A DNA stretch of 64,000 bases, taken from the NCBI GenBank assembly GCA_018697195.1, contig CM031864.1, positions 12,768,809 through 12,832,808 of the forward strand, given 5' to 3'. The notes beneath the pieces were generated by a model. That model was not told where the DNA came from. It worked only from the letters and a program-made list of their open reading frames with translations, and did no database searches. This DNA comes from Certhia americana (Eukaryota > Chordata > Aves > Passeriformes > Certhiidae). Numbering within the stretch: position 1 is the stretch's first letter; every line of letters begins with the position of its first letter. Both the position numbers and the translations under genes were made by a program. Below, piece after piece: positions 59,655 to 64,000 of this stretch.

Positions 59655-62600
59655 CAGTGAGTTTGCAGCTGATGGACCCCCGGAAGCAGCCAAGAGGAGC
59701 AGGGAACATCACTAATGGATTTTATTTAACTCTGCAGTTTGTTTTATGGTTCTTTCTATTTATCAGTCTCTACTATGAGCATATAACTCAGGAAAGTATG
59801 GGAAAGGCCACCTCTCACCTAGAGGTCAGGGTGAAGTGTGAGAAAACCTATTTCCTGCTGCTCCATTCCCTCAAGGGTAACACCATAGAAGAGATCACCA
59901 AGTCTCTTATCTAGAAGGTAAATGCAGCAGCAGCTGGTAGGAGCAGAAGGGGCTGCAGTTTGGTTTCCTAAGGGTTTGTTGTAGGAATCCGTTCAGCTTG
60001 TTGAGACACGCTTGATTATGTAGTGCTTTCCTGACAACCCTGCTTACTGACTAACAAGGGAAAATAAGCCCTATGAATAGCATAATGCAGAATTCAGGCA
60101 AAGAGAAGAACTTAAAGTAGGAAAGGTCTTTTCATAGGAAGAAAATCTTCTGGGGAAGGAAGAGGGTAATGAAACCCAGTAGCTGTGAAATTGCTGTGTG
60201 ATCACCAAGCAAGAAAGCGCTTGGTTTGTCATTCAGAAAAATTATTGCAGTTTTCAGTCTTGAGACATTAAAATAGTAAGGCAGACTCTGCCACACATTT
60301 TATTTCTCATATACTGTTTTAAAAGATCTACCAACATTTTTGCAGCAGAAGAAACATTCTTTCCTTTTTTCCTTCAGTGCATATGGATGTGGAGGAAAAC
60401 AGCAAGGCTCATGTTTTCAGTATTAGTGCAACTATAGAGGAAATGGTTGATATTTAAGGATGATATAATGAGGAAATTACCAGGTATCTTCCTGAGGGGC
60501 TGACTCTGGGTGATCCCACTCCATCTGTATTCCAAACACCTATGACTCAGGGCCATTGGTTTTTAAAAAGCACTATTTATTACCATCTTGATTGCCTTAG
60601 GATGAAGTGCTTGTAGAACAGTGGAAGTGTAATGAGAGCCTTATTGGATGAGAGACTTCCCAAGCTAAAATATGAGTTTTGGCAGCTTGGCTAAACAAAT
60701 ATGTTTCCAGCTAGCAGTTGTGAAAATCTCACACTGTCTCCAGCCCAGAGGTTATGCAAATGTAAGCTGTTGTGGCTCTGCTTGTCTCTTCTGCTCCACA
60801 TGGAGCTGCAGTTAAAAGGGGACTTGATGACTGGAACAGTGGTGAAGGGATGGACACAATTACAGGAAATATTTCTATTGCTGATACGGGACCATTCAGA
60901 CATAAAGTCCTGATCACTGATTTCAGAACAAATCAGATGCATATATAAATAATTTCAAAAAACTCCTTTAAAATGAGACTTTTAAGGAGGAACTAGCTCA
61001 GGAGGAGCAAAAACTTACACATTTCAACTACTCTTTGGTACCATGCTGAAAACATGCAGCAGGTGACAAGGTGGCATTCAAATGTTTTTACCACAAAGGA
61101 GTTACCCTTAGGATTGATAATAGAAACTGTGAAAGAAATGAGAAATACTTCTTAATTTTTTCATATTTATATTGTTATGATATAGAGCCATACTGTTCCC
61201 TGAGCTATACTTCTGCTTGGTCAAGACAGGGTTTACTCTGTAGGTGTTTGTTCATGTAAAGGTGCAGATTTGGTAGAACACAGCACAGAACTTTGCCTGT
61301 GCCTATAACCTAAACCATGACCTTTAATTTAGCCAGTCTGTGCCATTAAGAGAAAGCTGAATGGGCTACCAAATGATGTGCAAAAATTTAGTGCCTTGAG
61401 CTTCAGATCTTTAGAGAAATATACATGGAATAACTTTATCACAGCACCCCTGAAAATGACATGTCCCCTGACACTCCTGTGTCCCCTGCCCGAGAGAAGA
61501 AGGTGAGGCAGAGAGCAGCCTGCAGGTGCTGCAGAAAGGATCCACTTCCCAGGGGCTGTCACATAGTCCCTCGCTCTGTGCAGGAGGGGCATGTTGGCAT
61601 CCCAGAATTTCTCATGAGTGGAGCAATCCATTTTGTCGATCTACCAGCTGGCCAAAAGGTGGGGGCAGTGCCAGGTTCCCTGTCTGTCTGGTGCTAACCA
61701 GCTGGCCCTGGGCATGCTCAGGAGCCTGCAGAGCCAAGCTGAAGGCAGGAGGCAGCGCGGGGGAGTTGGCTGCTAGCTGGACTCGGAGTTGGCAACCTTA
61801 ACCAGCCCAGGAAGCAGTGTAATCCGTATGGCTACAGCTGGGGATATGAGGACTTGGCAAAGGGGGCAACCTGACTGCTGGATTTATTTTGGTCTGTCAG
61901 GCAAGGTCACCAATTAATTCCTCTGGAGCATTGCAGTTTGGTTACATTAGGATTTTCTAGTGTTGTAGAGACTGATGCCCAGATTTACAGAGGAAAGAAA
62001 AAACTTAGATACAATGCAGGTGTTTATACTCAAGACTGAAATCCTTAATACTCCCTTCTATACCTTTGAATAGTGAAGTCTTTCACTGCATAATTTTCAC
62101 AAACTCTCCAGCATCCTAAAATCGGCAGCCTTGCCTTTGCTCAGAAATGGTGGAAAATCTGCAGGGCTCAGCCCCTTCTCACATGAATGGTATGAAAAGC
62201 ATCACACAAGTTGCTCTTCCCTCTATAACCTGTGATTATGTTTATGCCTATTTTCATACACTGATTTAACAGGTTGAGCAATCATTGGAGATGTGAGCCT
62301 CTTCCCCAGGGCCACCACCCCCAGCTGTATTTCAGAATGGGCCATGTATGTGCCAAAACCTAGAAGGTGATTTCAGGTATGGAAACCTGTTCCCAGGGAG
62401 CCCTGGGCCCTGTGGAATGGGGTGTGTATGATGACATCTTCAGCATTCCTGCTGAAGTCTTTGTAGGTATGGGGCTGGAGGGAAAGATGCCTTAGATCCC
62501 TCCTGAAGTGCTTTATTCCCCTTAATACCAGAATTCAGCACATTGTTCTGGGGTGAACACTGTGCTCTGGCTTCAGACACAGGAAGTCAGGCCTCATAGT

Positions 62601-64000
62601 ACAGTGACTCAGGATGCCAGAGACAACAGGGGCACCATGACTCATGGTGTAGATCCCAAGGAAATGGTGTTATTTCTCAAAGGTGAAATGTTCAGAGATA
62701 CTGATGTGTCTGCATTGAGTCTGCAGTAATGTAGGCAGGTTAATGCCACGGTGAGACAAGCACTTGTCTGCCAGTTCTAGCCCCAGCCTGAGCCTGTGTT
62801 AATCTTTTATGCCCATAGTGAATCTAATCTGTATATCATCCCGCAAATCATGAACAAATCTTGAATATTAATAGTTTTGTTTTGACCAGAGAAGCAGGAA
62901 CCTGAGCAGAATTCTAGCATGTTAGCTTATTCAGCCCAAATTCTCTGCTCTTTTTTTTTTTTTTTTTCTGTAATTATCTTTCGTATCAGCTGGCAAAAAA
63001 CAAAGCATCAAAACAGCTCTAATTAGAGTAGATTCTCAGCCACATAAGAGACAGATATGACCACAGTTACACTAGGCATTTAAATATTGTTTCATGTAAT
63101 GTCTTCAAGGAATGTTGAGTTACTTTTTCTTGTGAAGGTTTAGAAGATACATAGAGGAAATAATGTAAAAAAGAATGGAGATAAGTTTGAGGGAGCTAGT
63201 CACAACATTTATCATGTTTTTTATCATTTAGTCTGTTTTGAAATTAATTTCATTCCTAAGAAAATTTTAAGAGTCATGTAAATGTCCTGAAGCTTCAGTA
63301 TGAAAAGAAACTGTAATAATTTTTCCAAGTAAAACAGAACAGAGATGTGGCAAAAGCCTGAGGATTATTATTTCAGCTCCCTAGTGTCCCTTGCACAGTT
63401 TATGTAGGACTTGAGGTTTGATGGTGCATGTCTTGAACCAGTATTTTTCTCCAAAGCACTCACAATTTGCCTATAGATCAAATGCATCAAAGATGGTGGA
63501 GAATATGGCTTTTCAGTAAGAGGACCCAAATATACTTGGGTTAGCTGCTACCGTAAATATTTTGACTTAATTTTGCCTATAGTATGCAGATGGCAACTGG
63601 AGTAATCTGAAATAATTCAAAGAGGTTTTGGATGTTCAAACTTTGATGTTCCGTGGCCTGAACCCCAACCTTGCCTAAAATCAACATCACCTTTACAAGC
63701 AGAGTATCACATATGCCCCTGACTCAGCCTGTTGGTGATCACAGATGACTGAAAGGCACTGCAGAAGGAAAGTCCAGAGAGGAGAGGGAGCAAGTTTGTA
63801 AAGATACAAAATCTTCAGCTCACCCGGGGTACAATGTGAATTCTGAAGATGCCTGGATAGATGGGGGACAGTGCACAGATGTAACACTGCCTGCTCTCCC
63901 AGGAGCAGGGTGAGGGTGTGATGAGGTGCCTGCATTTGTCCTGACCAGACCAGTGGATGCATAAATAGGGAGAGGAAACTGGGACAGCAGGAAGAGACAG

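Larger units (their letters stand above)
57070..64000. other. Intergenic, no gene seen
   Basis: Includes a GC-richer patch at 61450-61860 in which ACCAGCTGGCC recurs at 61643-61653 and 61697-61707, a T17 run at 62951-62967, and candidate CTCF-like sites at 58003 and 59641. ORFs of up to 100 codons are unrecognised, and no exon or RNA gene could be identified to the end of the window. Confidence 0.5.

Noticed and set aside
1..64000. tRNA, rRNA, CRISPR arrays and prokaryotic operons
   Set aside because: No tRNA B-box-like GGTTCRANNCC with matching arms, no rRNA sequence and no spaced identical repeats were seen; the DNA is vertebrate.

Overview
The window is AT-rich, intron-poor vertebrate DNA and almost certainly comes from a bird. 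Two things support this. First, there are three fragments of CR1 (chicken repeat 1) LINE retrotransposons, including the avian-type 3' end and the end of ORF2. Second, there is one clearly recognisable vertebrate exon, the last coding exon of the prostaglandin F2-alpha receptor gene (PTGFR), at 4165-4470 on the + strand. No bacterial, plasmid or phage features are present, and nearly all open reading frames of 60-170 codons look like chance ORFs or readings through repeats.

Layout: 1-4164 is the 3' part of the last PTGFR intron. It ends in a 64-bp tandem duplication whose right-hand copy carries the real splice acceptor. 4165-4470 is the terminal exon, encoding the end of TM6/extracellular loop 3, TM7 with the prostanoid-type DPWVY motif, and the cytoplasmic tail. 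From 4471 to roughly 6.2 kb is the probable 3' UTR, with candidate polyadenylation signals at 4964, 5785 and 6218. The remaining ~57 kb holds no exon I can recognise and reads as an intergenic desert. In human the order after PTGFR is IFI44L, IFI44, ADGRL4; none of these is visible here.

Within the desert I can support: a sense CR1 3' fragment (about 10.17-10.34 kb), an older antisense CR1 fragment (about 29.0-29.13 kb), and a longer antisense CR1 with decayed ORF2 (about 39.96-40.83 kb); an isolated CpG-rich patch (13.13-13.48 kb) with an internal 15-bp direct repeat; a compound AT/AC microsatellite (23.84-23.94 kb); a 26-29-bp G-run minisatellite (42.42-42.54 kb); a pair of ~150-bp homologous segments 2.09 kb apart (29.8 and 31.9 kb) that match no repeat I recognise; several perfect palindromes; and homopolymer tracts. 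Candidate regulatory sequences (TATA-like boxes, a homeodomain-motif cluster at 25.7-25.9 kb, CTCF-like sites) are offered at low confidence.

There is no multi-gene system here. The most unusual observations are the duplicated splice-acceptor region of PTGFR, the CpG-rich patch inside the desert, the unexplained homologous pair at 29.8/31.9 kb and the G-run minisatellite.
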